From positions 1 to 64,000 of the forward strand of contig JAUIDY010000016.1 of the NCBI GenBank assembly GCA_030428385.1: a DNA stretch of 64,000 nucleotides, written 5' to 3'. Positions within the stretch are counted from its first letter, which is position 1, and each line of letters starts with the position of its first letter. The stretch comes from Rhodothermia bacterium (GTDB taxonomy: Bacteria; Bacteroidota; Rhodothermia; Rhodothermales; JAAAOL01). A program made the translations under genes and the position numbers. Shown in pieces: positions 28,889-37,907 of the stretch. The notes beneath the pieces are model-generated. The model made no database searches and was not told where the DNA came from. It worked only from the letters and a program-made list of their open reading frames with translations.

Positions 28889-30256
28889 TCAAAACAGCCC
28901 GCGTGCCTTGAGTTCAAGGTATTTGTTGATGGTGTTCACGGTGAGGTGTTCAGGTGGGGTCAGAACCGAGTAAATGCCGTAGCGCCGCAACTCTTCTACA
29001 ATTTCACGCTTCTCGAACGCGAATTTTTCCGCGATGGTTTTTATGTAGATGGCCTCGGTGTCATCCGGTGTGGTACCCAGTAGCGTCCGCAGTTCCGTGT
29101 TTTCGAAGAAGACCACCACCACCACGTGCTGCCGAGCGAGGGCGCGCAGGAAGGGCAGTTGCCGCCGCATGGATGTTCGGGTTTCGAAGTTGGTGAACAG
29201 CACCACCAGACTCCGTTGCCGCAACACCTGCCGTAGGTGGGCCGTCAGGCGGGAATAATCAGACTCCTGGAACTGCGTATCCAGATGGTACAATGCTTCC
29301 TGAATGCGGTAGATCTGGCCCTGTTTGCGCTGGGCAGGCACCACAGTCCCGATCGCTTGCGCAAAGGTGACCAGCCCCGACCGGTCTTGCTTCAGCAAAG
29401 CAATGTTGCTCAACACCAGGCTGGCATTAATACTGTAATCGAGCAGCGTCATTTCTTCAAACGGCATCTTCATCACCCGCCCCATGTCGATCACGCAGTA
29501 GACGGGTTGTGCCCGCTCATCCCGGTACTGATTTACCATCAGGTTGCCGCGCCGCGCCGTCGCCTTCCAGTTGATCGTTCGTGGGTCATCCCCGCGCACG
29601 TAGTCGCGCACATGGTCGAACTCCATCGTATGACCAACACGCCGCTGCTTTTTCACCCCAATCTCCTCCAGTCGGTTGGAGATGGCGAGCAGTTCATATT
29701 GCCGCATCTGCAAAAACGAAGGATACACCGGAACTTCCTTCTCCTCGTCGAACCGATAGCCCCGTTGCACAAAACCAATTTGGCTTTGACCGTATGCATG
29801 GAGCGCGCCAAACCCATACCGTCCGCGTCGAACAGGACGCACCGCGTACTGAACAGAGCGCTCCTCCCCCGATGCCAACTGTAGCGTATGGGCGGTATCC
29901 CGGCGTTGCAACTGGGCAGGCAGTTCATCGAGCAACGTGACCCGTACGGAAAAACGATAGGTGTTGCCTACGATCAGCCGAAGCGGGTTCGCATCACCAT
30001 TGGACAGGCGCTCGGGCATCTCTCGTCTTGCAAAAAGGCCGTCCCTAATGCCATACAGCAGCAGCACATCCACCACCAGAAGGACCGCCACCAGCACCAC
30101 GCCCACCTGCGCCACGGCCGTGAGCACCCCCCAAAAGTGCCCCCCTACAAATAACACCGCATTCGCTACCAGGGCGATAAACAGCCGCGGCGTCAGAAAA
30201 AAAGATCGAAAAAAGACTTGCACAGGCAGCAAAAATTGCAGAGGCGTCAGAGGCAA
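28889..30256 (-). CDS. DUF58 (vWA-like) membrane protein
   Basis: 455 aa. Two N-terminal membrane segments (LFIALVANAVLFVGGHFWG; VGVVLVAVLLVVDVLLLYG) are followed by a cytosolic or periplasmic beta region and the DUF58 block DYVRGDDPRTINWKATARRG, then a vWA-like fold (VYCVIDMGRVMKMPFEEM). In DUF58 proteins the MIDAS is often incomplete; here the canonical DxSxS is DMGRV. DUF58 proteins normally work with MoxR, but here MoxR lies 6.6 kb away beyond five genes. The start is uncertain: only TTG 30256 or GTG 30223 fits. Confidence 0.85.
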   Translation of the reverse strand: MPLTPLQFLLPVQVFFRSFFLTPRLFIALVANAVLFVGGHFWGVLTAVAQVGVVLVAVLLVVDVLLLYGIRDGLFARREMPERLSNGDANPLRLIVGNTYRFSVRVTLLDELPAQLQRRDTAHTLQLASGEERSVQYAVRPVRRGRYGFGALHAYGQSQIGFVQRGYRFDEEKEVPVYPSFLQMRQYELLAISNRLEEIGVKKQRRVGHTMEFDHVRDYVRGDDPRTINWKATARRGNLMVNQYRDERAQPVYCVIDMGRVMKMPFEEMTLLDYSINASLVLSNIALLKQDRSGLVTFAQAIGTVVPAQRKQGQIYRIQEALYHLDTQFQESDYSRLTAHLRQVLRQRSLVVLFTNFETRTSMRRQLPFLRALARQHVVVVVFFENTELRTLLGTTPDDTEAIYIKTIAEKFAFEKREIVEELRRYGIYSVLTPPEHLTVNTINKYLELKARGLF

Positions 30257-30293
30257 GACCTCTAGATGCCGAGGGACGTTGACCGCGCACCGC

Positions 30294-31241
30294 CTATTCT
30301 TTCACCGCCACCACCAGATAGCGCGAGACCTGCCAAAACGCGTAGGTATCATACAGGGTGAGAAATACTTCCCCGTCGCGCTCGGCAAAATCGTAGAGGT
30401 GCTTGTTCGCTTTGTGGTTCGAAAGAATTTCGTACCGGGACAGGTTGGTACCAACCGGAATCTCTTTAACTTCTACATCGGCTTCGGTGAAATGCTCAGG
30501 GTTGATCATATCAAGTTGTGTGGTACGCCCAATGCCCAACACGCCGCCGCTTCGCTCGATGATTCCTTTGTCTAGCAGCGCCTGCTGGGTACCGACCACA
30601 TAAAACGCCTGCTTTAATTCTGTATTCTCAACAAATAGTTCGGCGTTTTCTTCCTGAAGCAGTTCGATGCGGCTCAGCAGTTCTTGCGCCTCCAGGCGAA
30701 GCTGTGTGATGGCGCGTTCTTTTTGCTCCACAAGGCTGTTCAACCGCTCAATGGTGCTTTCGAACCGGGAAATGTCGGGCTGCGGGAGGGGCTCCGGGGG
30801 CTCCTCTACCATGCGTTGCAGTTCATCGCGCTGGCGCTTGCTTTCGCGGATATAGCCCTCGATGGCGGCCAGGTTGTCATTGATTCGGTCTTCGATGGTC
30901 GTCAGGTTTGGGGACGACTCGCCCCGTTCCCCGGCCTCGATATCCATTCGTATCTCCCGCATGATCCCCTCCCGTCGCGTCAGCGACTCCATGTCCTCGA
31001 GGGTCTGGTTGATCAGTTGGGTATATTCTTCGAAAATGTCATTGCGCAGGCTATCCTGGGTGCGCAGGCTTTCATTTTCTGTTTGAAGAGCAATCACTTC
31101 TGTTTCCAGAAGTTGCATCCGATTCCGGCTCGCGTCATCGTTCCCGCTGCGATCCCCGCAGCCGCTCCCCAACATCGCGGAGGCTACGAGTGCCATCAGC
31201 ACCCAGCTTCGCATGGACCTAGGATTTCTCCAGCTATCCAT
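30294..31241 (-). CDS. Coiled-coil lipoprotein of the kinase operon
   Basis: 315 aa. Lipobox LGSGC (Cys28) is followed by a long heptad-rich coiled coil (~35-215, many Glu/Leu/Arg) and a small C-terminal beta domain (GGVLGIGRTTQLDMINPEHF, then NLSRYEILSNHKANKHLYDF). The overall plan resembles the Cbp1-type adhesin-like proteins of Bacteroidota, a weak similarity. Its ATG overlaps the TAA of the kinase gene (TAATG), so it is translationally coupled and probably a partner of the kinase's extracytoplasmic part. A second Met (31214) would also keep the lipobox. Confidence 0.75.
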   Translation of the reverse strand: MDSWRNPRSMRSWVLMALVASAMLGSGCGDRSGNDDASRNRMQLLETEVIALQTENESLRTQDSLRNDIFEEYTQLINQTLEDMESLTRREGIMREIRMDIEAGERGESSPNLTTIEDRINDNLAAIEGYIRESKRQRDELQRMVEEPPEPLPQPDISRFESTIERLNSLVEQKERAITQLRLEAQELLSRIELLQEENAELFVENTELKQAFYVVGTQQALLDKGIIERSGGVLGIGRTTQLDMINPEHFTEADVEVKEIPVGTNLSRYEILSNHKANKHLYDFAERDGEVFLTLYDTYAFWQVSRYLVVAVKE

Positions 31242-32917
31242 TAATCTGTCTTGGTGACTTGCAACAGGGGCGTTTCTTCACCTTCAGCCATCAACGAGGT
31301 AAGCATCACCTGGTTGTTCTGGTTGAAGCTTACATCCAAGATGTATTGATTTTCCAAGTCGATCTGCTTCGTCCCGGGGTCATAGATGCCAATCCCTTCA
31401 ACCTGGTACAGCCTGGAGTTCATTGAAAACTGAAGTTGCTCGGGGCTATCCAAAGAACTGGGGGGTTCCAGGGTCAACCCCAGCGCTTCCCGCGTGCCAT
31501 CGGGGCGGGTGGTATAGCCTACATAAAAGCCGGGAAGGTCGTTGGCCGAAACCGAACGGGGCGGGAGCGGGGGCGGCGCTGTTTGCTCCGTGGCCTCTGG
31601 AACAGTGGGAGTTGGATCGGTTTGCTGCTCTCCAACCGGAATAAAGGCAATGGCGGCGATGGCACCCAGAAGTAAAATCGCTATCGCCACCACCCAGCCA
31701 ATAATTCGTGCCGTATTGTTAGACCCGCTTTTCTTCGGTGCCTGGACTTTGTCTGCCGCTGCCGCTTTGGGTTGGGGTGCTCGGTCCTGTGGTGCCGCAG
31801 TGGACGGCTCCGCCTGGGCCTGTTTGGCAGCCCGTGCCCGTTCTACTTCCTGCATCATCATGCGAGGATCAAACTCCACCGTTTCCATCGCTTCCAGGGC
31901 GGGGTCGATCTTGGGTTGCGATTCCTGAGGGATCGGCACGGACACTGAGGGAGATTCGGGGGGAGCCGAACGGGACACCGAAGGCCCCTTGCCCTTGATG
32001 GCGTTTTCAAGGGTAGGCAACCCTTTGATGGAAGCAAGACAATACCGTTCGAGCATATCGGTTAGCTTCCGAACTTCCAGGTCTTTGCTGCTGCGCAGGT
32101 TGGGCCAAATGGGAGTACTCCCCGGTTTTTTATAGTCGTCTTGGACGAAAATGAGGTTGTCCCCCATGTGGTACACATCCCACAAATCGGGATCTGCCGC
32201 AAGCGCCAAGATGGATACATAGATTACCAACGACGCAAAGGCATCCACATCGGCGGCATAATAGCCGTAATGCGGGCCGCCTTCTGCCAACCGGGCCGGG
32301 TGCTGATAATTGGGCTTCCCCAGTTCACTCGGGGGCTTGTCATGCAGCGGGGGTACAAAGGCCGCATCATAATCAATCAGTCGGATCTTCCCCTCTTTAT
32401 CCACCAGCACATTGCCATCTGACAAATCGCCGTGGGCCACGTCTTTTGATCGCAGCCGCTTCATCAAAGATCGCCACGACTTCGCAAGCTTGCGCAACGC
32501 GTCCGGGTCGTCGAGGTGGTCTTCTATATAGAGATGAAGCTGGCGTCCGGGTAGCCAGGGCATCATGGCGACGGGATACAACCCCTCCGCCACGAAGATT
32601 TCATCCATCAACAGTTCCGTCTCTACCAGCGCGTCCAGCTTATGACGGGAAAAATATTTGTTGAGCACGGCATACCGCTCTGCCACTTCATCAAGAGGCA
32701 GACGGCGCGTAAAACAGCGAAGCGCGTAATCCTGTCCGTTCCTAACAATGCGAAAGACAACCGCTACATTCCCGGTAGCTACCAGCGGGAGCCCCAACAT
32801 GCTGGTTTTCACCTCGGCCTGTTGCATTTCCTCGCTCTGAAAACATATCGCGGGTATTTGTAACGCGGTTTGGTAGTCAACGGCGGTGGGCCAACGGGTG
32901 GCAGCACTAGCGGACAT
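31241..32917 (-). CDS. Membrane-anchored TerY-P-type protein kinase
   Basis: 558 aa. The N-terminal kinase fold (~40-290) shows AHGDLSDGNVLVD (catalytic Asp164, Asn169) and LIDYDAAF in place of DFG. The beta-3 strand reads DYALRCF, with Arg67 where most kinases have Lys. A Pro/Ala-rich linker (~310-400) precedes one TM helix (404-427) and an extracytoplasmic domain of about 100 residues (DLPGFYVGYTTRPDGTREA). It sits with a PP2C phosphatase and a vWA protein, the TerY-P triad layout. It probably relays an envelope signal; phosphorylation targets are unknown. A TM plus outer domain replaces the helix-hairpin-helix tail I would expect in this kinase group. Confidence 0.82.
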   Translation of the reverse strand: MSASAATRWPTAVDYQTALQIPAICFQSEEMQQAEVKTSMLGLPLVATGNVAVVFRIVRNGQDYALRCFTRRLPLDEVAERYAVLNKYFSRHKLDALVETELLMDEIFVAEGLYPVAMMPWLPGRQLHLYIEDHLDDPDALRKLAKSWRSLMKRLRSKDVAHGDLSDGNVLVDKEGKIRLIDYDAAFVPPLHDKPPSELGKPNYQHPARLAEGGPHYGYYAADVDAFASLVIYVSILALAADPDLWDVYHMGDNLIFVQDDYKKPGSTPIWPNLRSSKDLEVRKLTDMLERYCLASIKGLPTLENAIKGKGPSVSRSAPPESPSVSVPIPQESQPKIDPALEAMETVEFDPRMMMQEVERARAAKQAQAEPSTAAPQDRAPQPKAAAADKVQAPKKSGSNNTARIIGWVVAIAILLLGAIAAIAFIPVGEQQTDPTPTVPEATEQTAPPPLPPRSVSANDLPGFYVGYTTRPDGTREALGLTLEPPSSLDSPEQLQFSMNSRLYQVEGIGIYDPGTKQIDLENQYILDVSFNQNNQVMLTSLMAEGEETPLLQVTKTD

Positions 32918-33042
32918 TGCTCCTCACAAATATTCTTGATACTCGAATGAACAAGGCAGAAACATGGAAAGTCGTCATCAGGCACGATGGGGCCTGCGTC
33001 TTGTGTGGTGCCACGCAGCCATGCCAGAAACAGCTTAAGTTA

Positions 33043-33840
33043 TTAAACCGCCTCCTCTTCTTCCACCACATGAACGACCAGCAGCGTGACATCATCGTTG
33101 CGGATCAGGCCATCATCCCGAAACTGCCCAATTAACCCTTCAAAATCTTCGTTGACGAGGGTTAGAATACTTTCCCAATCGGGTAACCCCACGTTCAGTT
33201 CCTCAAGATCGGCTAATTGATAGAGTCGCTCGGCGATGGCATCACTAGCAAGCAGGAAGATGTCCCCTGGCCTGCAAGTCCCTTCACACGTGTGTAATTC
33301 ATCATCATCAATGATGAATTCGTTTTGTTCCAGGCGCGTACAGAGCAAGGTTGGTGTGGTGTCAAACCCATCGGTGGTTTCGATAGGAAAGCGGACTAAC
33401 AACTTGTTGTCGCGAATATGTAGAAGGCAGGCATCGCCAACAGCAAGCGCCCGCCAAAGGGTGTCGTTGTTCTTTTTAGCGTTCTTCTTTTCCTCGGGCA
33501 TTAAATAAAACCCGATTAAGGTAGCTAGGCCACCCACATCGCGGGCTTTTTGTTCGGCATACCACGGGAGGTCATCCCACGGCAACACAATGTTCCAGGC
33601 CCGGGAAGGCAGGTGTAACCACTCCATAAACGCTTCCCGCGTGGGTTCAGGAGGGGTCTTCACAAAGCTTTGTGTAAGGGTACTGGCCCAGTCTCTTGCC
33701 TCAAACGAATCACTTGCCCCGTCTGCAACGGCCGCTCGCCCCGTCACTGTATCGAATGCATAGGCATCCTCATAGTGTTCGGGTTGGTTTCCAGCTTTGT
33801 GTACTGCGTGCGCCGATATGTTCAACGTTACCATCGCCAC
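33043..33840 (-). CDS. PP2C-type protein phosphatase of the TerY-P-like triad
   Basis: 265-aa metal-dependent Ser/Thr phosphatase. The metal-binding Asp residues are visible in EDAYAFD, AAVADGASDSFEARDWA and the C-terminal RNDDVTLLVV. GDIFLLASDAIAER is the family's central block, and WRALAVGDACLLHIRD precedes it. The length fits a lone PP2C domain. It lies between the vWA gene and the kinase gene on the same strand (80 bp after the vWA gene, 125 bp before the kinase) and should reverse the kinase's action. Confidence 0.88.
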   Translation of the reverse strand: MAMVTLNISAHAVHKAGNQPEHYEDAYAFDTVTGRAAVADGASDSFEARDWASTLTQSFVKTPPEPTREAFMEWLHLPSRAWNIVLPWDDLPWYAEQKARDVGGLATLIGFYLMPEEKKNAKKNNDTLWRALAVGDACLLHIRDNKLLVRFPIETTDGFDTTPTLLCTRLEQNEFIIDDDELHTCEGTCRPGDIFLLASDAIAERLYQLADLEELNVGLPDWESILTLVNEDFEGLIGQFRDDGLIRNDDVTLLVVHVVEEEEAV

Positions 33841-33920
33841 ATGATTGGGTGGGGAAAAGGAGAGCGCCTAAGAATACGGACTCTCACCTTAGAAATCACC
33901 CATCCAACACATGACAAATT

Positions 33921-34787
33921 TTATCGGCGCATTTTCAGGCGCGTTCCGATGTCGAGACATTGGACGACATCGCCAATGTCGGCGTTAAAAACAAACGCCC
34001 GGGCGTTTTCCTCTACCTTGTATCCTTCCTCGGCAAACCGGTCCCGAAAAGCCCCTGGCATGACGCTCGACATTTCGTAGAGTTGCTTCGCGTAGTCATC
34101 CGCCAGCCCTTTGGACGACGACGGGTAATGTACGGGAGGCTCTTCAATAGAGGAAAGGTGCACGTTGAACAACAGGGCCGCTCCGTCTTCTGTTTCCAGG
34201 CTCCGTAGCTTGGCCGCAGGCTCGCGTGGGTCGCCATCCGACGCCTCCCCGTCCGTAATATTAAAAATGAGCGGCGGGAAGGACGTTGCATTTCGGTCCA
34301 CCCACGGCTTCAAGATATCATAGGTGTGCTCCATCGCCTCGCACATGGGCGTTTTGCCCAGGGCATCGAGGTCAAACCAAACCGGGAAGCGTACCTGCGC
34401 CTCTACAAACCCGCCACGCCCGTTCGGAATTTTCCGGGTGACGGTTTCCAGACGCAACGGATGTTCGGCAACTTCTCGGATGGAAACCAGGTCTTTCCCT
34501 GCAAGATCGCCACCAAGCGCGGGGCCAAATTGCTCACTTCCATACCCAAAAACTCCGACATCGAAGTACTCGCGGACTCCTTCATCCTGAGATTTGGTGC
34601 ATCGAACGACCATCTCCTGCAAGAGCCGATTGATCGCAATCGTCAGGTGCTCTGCTCGGCTTTCATCACCCGGCCCCCCCATCGGCAAATTCATGGATGT
34701 GGACTGGTCGATCATGAAGAAGATGCAACCCGGATTCCGGCGGCTAATTTCCGCTGAATAGGCCATGGCTTCTACGGAATACGACAT
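33921..34787 (-). CDS. TerY-like vWA domain protein
   Basis: 288-aa cytosolic von Willebrand A domain protein. The MIDAS is intact: FMIDQSTSMNLP (DxSxS, residues 27-31), the Thr in LGKTPMCEAMEHTYD and the Asp in NITDGEASDGDP. Its start (SAEISRRNPGCIFFMIDQ) is that of TerY proteins of the TerY-P triad. It is the first gene of a likely unit vWA-PP2C-kinase-lipoprotein-DUF58, insulated from the upstream YfbK-like gene by a terminator. Met8 (34766) is an alternative start. Confidence 0.88.
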   Translation of the reverse strand: MSYSVEAMAYSAEISRRNPGCIFFMIDQSTSMNLPMGGPGDESRAEHLTIAINRLLQEMVVRCTKSQDEGVREYFDVGVFGYGSEQFGPALGGDLAGKDLVSIREVAEHPLRLETVTRKIPNGRGGFVEAQVRFPVWFDLDALGKTPMCEAMEHTYDILKPWVDRNATSFPPLIFNITDGEASDGDPREPAAKLRSLETEDGAALLFNVHLSSIEEPPVHYPSSSKGLADDYAKQLYEMSSVMPGAFRDRFAEEGYKVEENARAFVFNADIGDVVQCLDIGTRLKMRR

Positions 34788-34947
34788 GCGCAGTCTGTGC
34801 TAAACGGTTGTGTGGCGTCAATACTTAGAATGTGGTGCCCTAAAAGTATGCCAAATTCTTACGGCTCCATCGCTAAATGGAATCGTCCGATTAAGAGAAA
34901 AGTTAAGGTTCTGCCAGATGCCCCACAAGATAATGCGTCAAAATGAA

Positions 34948-34987
34948 TAAAGACAGCGTTTTGGACAAAGCCATTCCGCTGTCTTTA
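34948..34987 (-). terminator. Intrinsic terminator after the YfbK-like gene
   Basis: Perfect 11-bp arms TAAAGACAGCG (34948-34958) and CGCTGTCTTTA (34977-34987) with an 18-nt loop, 28 bp past the stop of the YfbK-like gene. On the minus strand a moderately T-rich tail (TTCATTTTG) follows. It separates that gene from the TerY-P-like unit. Confidence 0.6.
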
Positions 34988-35014
34988 AAGGGGTACCGGG
35001 TAGGATTTATGCTT

Positions 35015-36736
35015 TTATCGCGCTGCCGTGGGTCCCGTCTCGGCTGTATCAATCCCCCAATAGGTCTCAACAAGATCAACAAACGAGGCTCGATATCCTC
35101 CCGGATCATCACCGAGGGCGTCTTTGGCCAGGGCCAACACCTGCTCTACCGTCGCCTCGCCACGATTCGGCGAATCACGCAAAATCATCCCGAACGCAGC
35201 TACCGCAGCCGAGAAAAAAAAGTTGTCCGTTTGCTCCCATTCGGTGCCTGCCAAGACAGGCTGTTCAATGAGTTGGCTGGTGTCCTCCTCGGGTTGTTTG
35301 TACCGGAGCTTGACGGTTAATAGTTCACCCGAGCCGAGGGCATCGGGGCTTAGGTAATTCTGTTGATACTTCAGGTCGCCCTGGCTGCGCACATCGGTAT
35401 CACTTTCGGCACCAACGGGAATAATCTCATACAGGGCCGTGACGGTATGGCCTGCACCCAACTCGCCCGCATCCTTCGTGTCGTCGTCAAAATCTTCGTT
35501 CGCCAGCAGCCGGTTTTCGTAGCCGATGAGCCGGTACGAAGCCACATGCAGCGGGTTAAACTCCACCTGGATCTTCACGTCCTTCGCGATGGTGAAGAGC
35601 GTCCCGCCGAGTTCGCTAACGAGGACTTTTTTGGCTTCCATCTCGCTGTCGAGGTAGTAGTAATTTCCATTGCCGTGGTTGGCAATCTGCTCCATCTTGT
35701 TGTCCTTCAAGTTGCCGCTGCCAAAGCCCAGCACCGTCAGGAATGTGCCCTGCTCGCGTTTTTCTTCGATGAGGCGGATGAGTTCGCTGTCGCTGGAGGT
35801 GCCCACATTGAAGTCGCCGTCGGTGGCAAGGATGATGCGGTTGTTGCCACCTTCAATGAAGTGTTCTTCGGCCACCTGATACGCCAGTTGAATCCCGGCG
35901 GCACCGGCGGTGGAGCCGCCCGCTTCGAGCCGGTTGATGGCGTCTATCATAGCATCGCGCTCACTACCGGGCGTGGACGGCAGCACGAGCCCCGCCGCCC
36001 CGGCATACACAACCACCGCCACGCGGTCCTCTTCGCCAAGTTCATTGACGAGCAGGCCAAACGCTTTTTTGAGCAATGGCAGTTTATTGGGGCTGTTCAT
36101 AGAACCCGACACGTCGAGCAAAAACACGAGGTTGCTGTTCGGACGGTTGGCGGCATCGATGGCTCTGCCCTGCAACCCAATGTGTACGAGTTGGTGGTTG
36201 GTGTTCCACGGTGCCATACCTACCTCAGTCACGACGGCAAACGGATGGTCACTGGTGGGCTGTGGGTAGTCGTAGACGAAATAGTTGACCATTTCCTCAA
36301 TGCGCACGGCATCAGTGGGTGGCTTCTGGCCCTGTCCCTGTATATAGCGGCGGATGTTGGTGTACGACGCCGCATCAACATCAATTGAGAACGTGGAAAG
36401 GGGGTTCTCAGTAGCCAGCCGGAACGGATTCTCCGAGATATGGGCGTAGTCTTCGGTGTTAAACTCGCCGGACACGTCGCGGTCGTCGGCACGTCCACCC
36501 TGCACGTGTTTAGTAGCCAACCCTGTAAGTCCTTGCGTCATTTGCTCACGGGCAGGCGCTGCCTCGGTGAGGTTGGGCAATGGGGCTTGGGGTTGGGTGT
36601 TTGCCCGCGTCTCATCCTGAGGCACGACCGCATGATCGGCTTCTTCGGGGACCTGTTGGGCGTGGCGGTCGGCACAGCCAACCAAAAGCACGGCGGCAAG
36701 AAAAGCGGTGCCGCACAGCATGAAGGATGCATTCAT
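35015..36736 (-). CDS. YfbK-like vWA lipoprotein with DUF3520-type tail
   Basis: 573 aa. Lipobox LLVGC (Cys21) and an acidic, Pro-rich linker precede a von Willebrand N-like region (NPLSTFSIDVDAASYTNIRR) and a vWA domain with an intact MIDAS (LLDVSGSMNSPNKLP, GGSTAGAAGIQLAY, LATDGDFNVG). The last ~190 residues match the DUF3520 tail of E. coli YfbK. Such proteins are envelope-bound and often sit beside MoxR ATPases, as here (139 bp). The function is unknown; a chaperone or assembly role with MoxR is commonly proposed. Confidence 0.88.
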   Translation of the reverse strand: MNASFMLCGTAFLAAVLLVGCADRHAQQVPEEADHAVVPQDETRANTQPQAPLPNLTEAAPAREQMTQGLTGLATKHVQGGRADDRDVSGEFNTEDYAHISENPFRLATENPLSTFSIDVDAASYTNIRRYIQGQGQKPPTDAVRIEEMVNYFVYDYPQPTSDHPFAVVTEVGMAPWNTNHQLVHIGLQGRAIDAANRPNSNLVFLLDVSGSMNSPNKLPLLKKAFGLLVNELGEEDRVAVVVYAGAAGLVLPSTPGSERDAMIDAINRLEAGGSTAGAAGIQLAYQVAEEHFIEGGNNRIILATDGDFNVGTSSDSELIRLIEEKREQGTFLTVLGFGSGNLKDNKMEQIANHGNGNYYYLDSEMEAKKVLVSELGGTLFTIAKDVKIQVEFNPLHVASYRLIGYENRLLANEDFDDDTKDAGELGAGHTVTALYEIIPVGAESDTDVRSQGDLKYQQNYLSPDALGSGELLTVKLRYKQPEEDTSQLIEQPVLAGTEWEQTDNFFFSAAVAAFGMILRDSPNRGEATVEQVLALAKDALGDDPGGYRASFVDLVETYWGIDTAETGPTAAR

Positions 36737-36875
36737 GACGCACCTCCTCCTACGTTTGAATGAGCATGAGTTGAGAAATGAGCCTGCTCGAACTGCGCGC
36801 TACTTCTTTGAAATGACCAGTCTTCCCCACAAACGCAACGTGGAGATGGAATATTGCCCTACAGTGTTTTTTTCG

Positions 36876-37856
36876 TCAGCGGGGCACTTCAATCCGTTCC
36901 AGGATGCGGCGGATAACATCGTCGGTGCGGTGGCCTTCCATCTCCTGCTCGGGCGTCAGGATGAGGCGGTGGCGCAGCACGGGATAGGCCACTTCCTGCA
37001 CGTCTTCCGGCGTGATGAAGTCGCGCCCGCGCATGGCGGCGAAGGCTTTGGCAGCGGTCATGAGCGCCACCGACGCACGCGGCGACGCGCCCAGGTAGAG
37101 GTCGCTGTTGTCGCGGGTGTGCCCCACCACTTGCGCCACATACCGCAGCACGGGCGGCTCCACATGCACCTGTCGGACCTGTGCCTGATACGCGGTGATG
37201 GCTTCGGCGGTGAGGACGGGTTGTACCAGATCCAAATGGCTTGCGTCGCGCCCCGCGTGGTGCCCGCTCAGGATCTCTACTTCTTCTTCCAGCGACGGAT
37301 AGCCGACTTCGATCTTAAACAGGAATCGGTCGAGTTGGGCTTCGGGGAGACGGTACGTGCCTTCGTGTTCCAGCGGGTTTTGCGTAGCGAAGACGATAAA
37401 CGGGGCGGCCATCGGATAGGTCGTGCCGTCTACGGTGGCCTGCCGCTCTTCCATCACTTCAAACAGCGCCGACTGCGTTTTGGCGGGGGCGCGGTTTACC
37501 TCGTCGATGAGGGTGAGGTTGGAGAACACAGGGCCTTCCTTAAACTCGAAATCGGTGGTTTTTGGGTTAAAGACCGACGTGCCGAGGATGTCGCTCGGCA
37601 TAAGGTCGGGCGTAAACTGGATGCGGGCAAAGCCCGCCGACACCGTACGCGCCAGCAGCTTCGCCGTCAGCGTCTTCGCCACGCCCGGCACGCCTTCGAT
37701 GAGCACATGGCCATTGGCGAGCAGCGCCGCCACGAGCAGGTCGAGCATCTGGTGCTGCCCGACGATGATTTTATGCACCTCGCTCCGCACTTGCTCCACG
37801 GCGGCTTGGAGTTGGCTGAGGTCGATGCGGGTGGTAAAAACTTCGGGGTTTTCCAA
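36876..37856 (-). CDS. MoxR-family AAA+ ATPase
   Basis: 326-aa AAA+ ATPase thought to act as a chaperone for vWA proteins. Walker A is EGVPGVAKT (around residue 54) and Walker B LTLIDEVNRAP. Sensor 1 is VFATQNPLEHEGTYRLPEAQ, and the Arg finger region is DRFLFKI. The lid domain with YLGASPRASVALMTAAKA follows. It lies 51 bp after the DUF4350 gene on the same strand and before the YfbK-like gene, and is the fifth gene of the SpoIIM-to-MoxR run. Confidence 0.93.
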   Translation of the reverse strand: MENPEVFTTRIDLSQLQAAVEQVRSEVHKIIVGQHQMLDLLVAALLANGHVLIEGVPGVAKTLTAKLLARTVSAGFARIQFTPDLMPSDILGTSVFNPKTTDFEFKEGPVFSNLTLIDEVNRAPAKTQSALFEVMEERQATVDGTTYPMAAPFIVFATQNPLEHEGTYRLPEAQLDRFLFKIEVGYPSLEEEVEILSGHHAGRDASHLDLVQPVLTAEAITAYQAQVRQVHVEPPVLRYVAQVVGHTRDNSDLYLGASPRASVALMTAAKAFAAMRGRDFITPEDVQEVAYPVLRHRLILTPEQEMEGHRTDDVIRRILERIEVPR

Positions 37857-37872
37857 GGGCTTGTTTTGGTCT

Positions 37873-37903
37873 TTCAGGTCAACAGGTCGTTCAGGTCAGC
37901 AGG
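37873..37903. repeat. Direct repeat before the MoxR start
   Basis: Two copies of TTCAGGTCARCAGG (37873-37886 and 37890-37903), 17-bp period, in the 51-bp gap between the DUF4350 stop and the MoxR ATG. This could be a tandem protein-binding site or replication slippage. Confidence 0.5.
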
Positions 37904-37907
37904 ACCA

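Noticed and set aside
35363-36388. 341-codon plus-strand frame
   Set aside because: Antisense to the YfbK-like vWA gene, which has clear family motifs.
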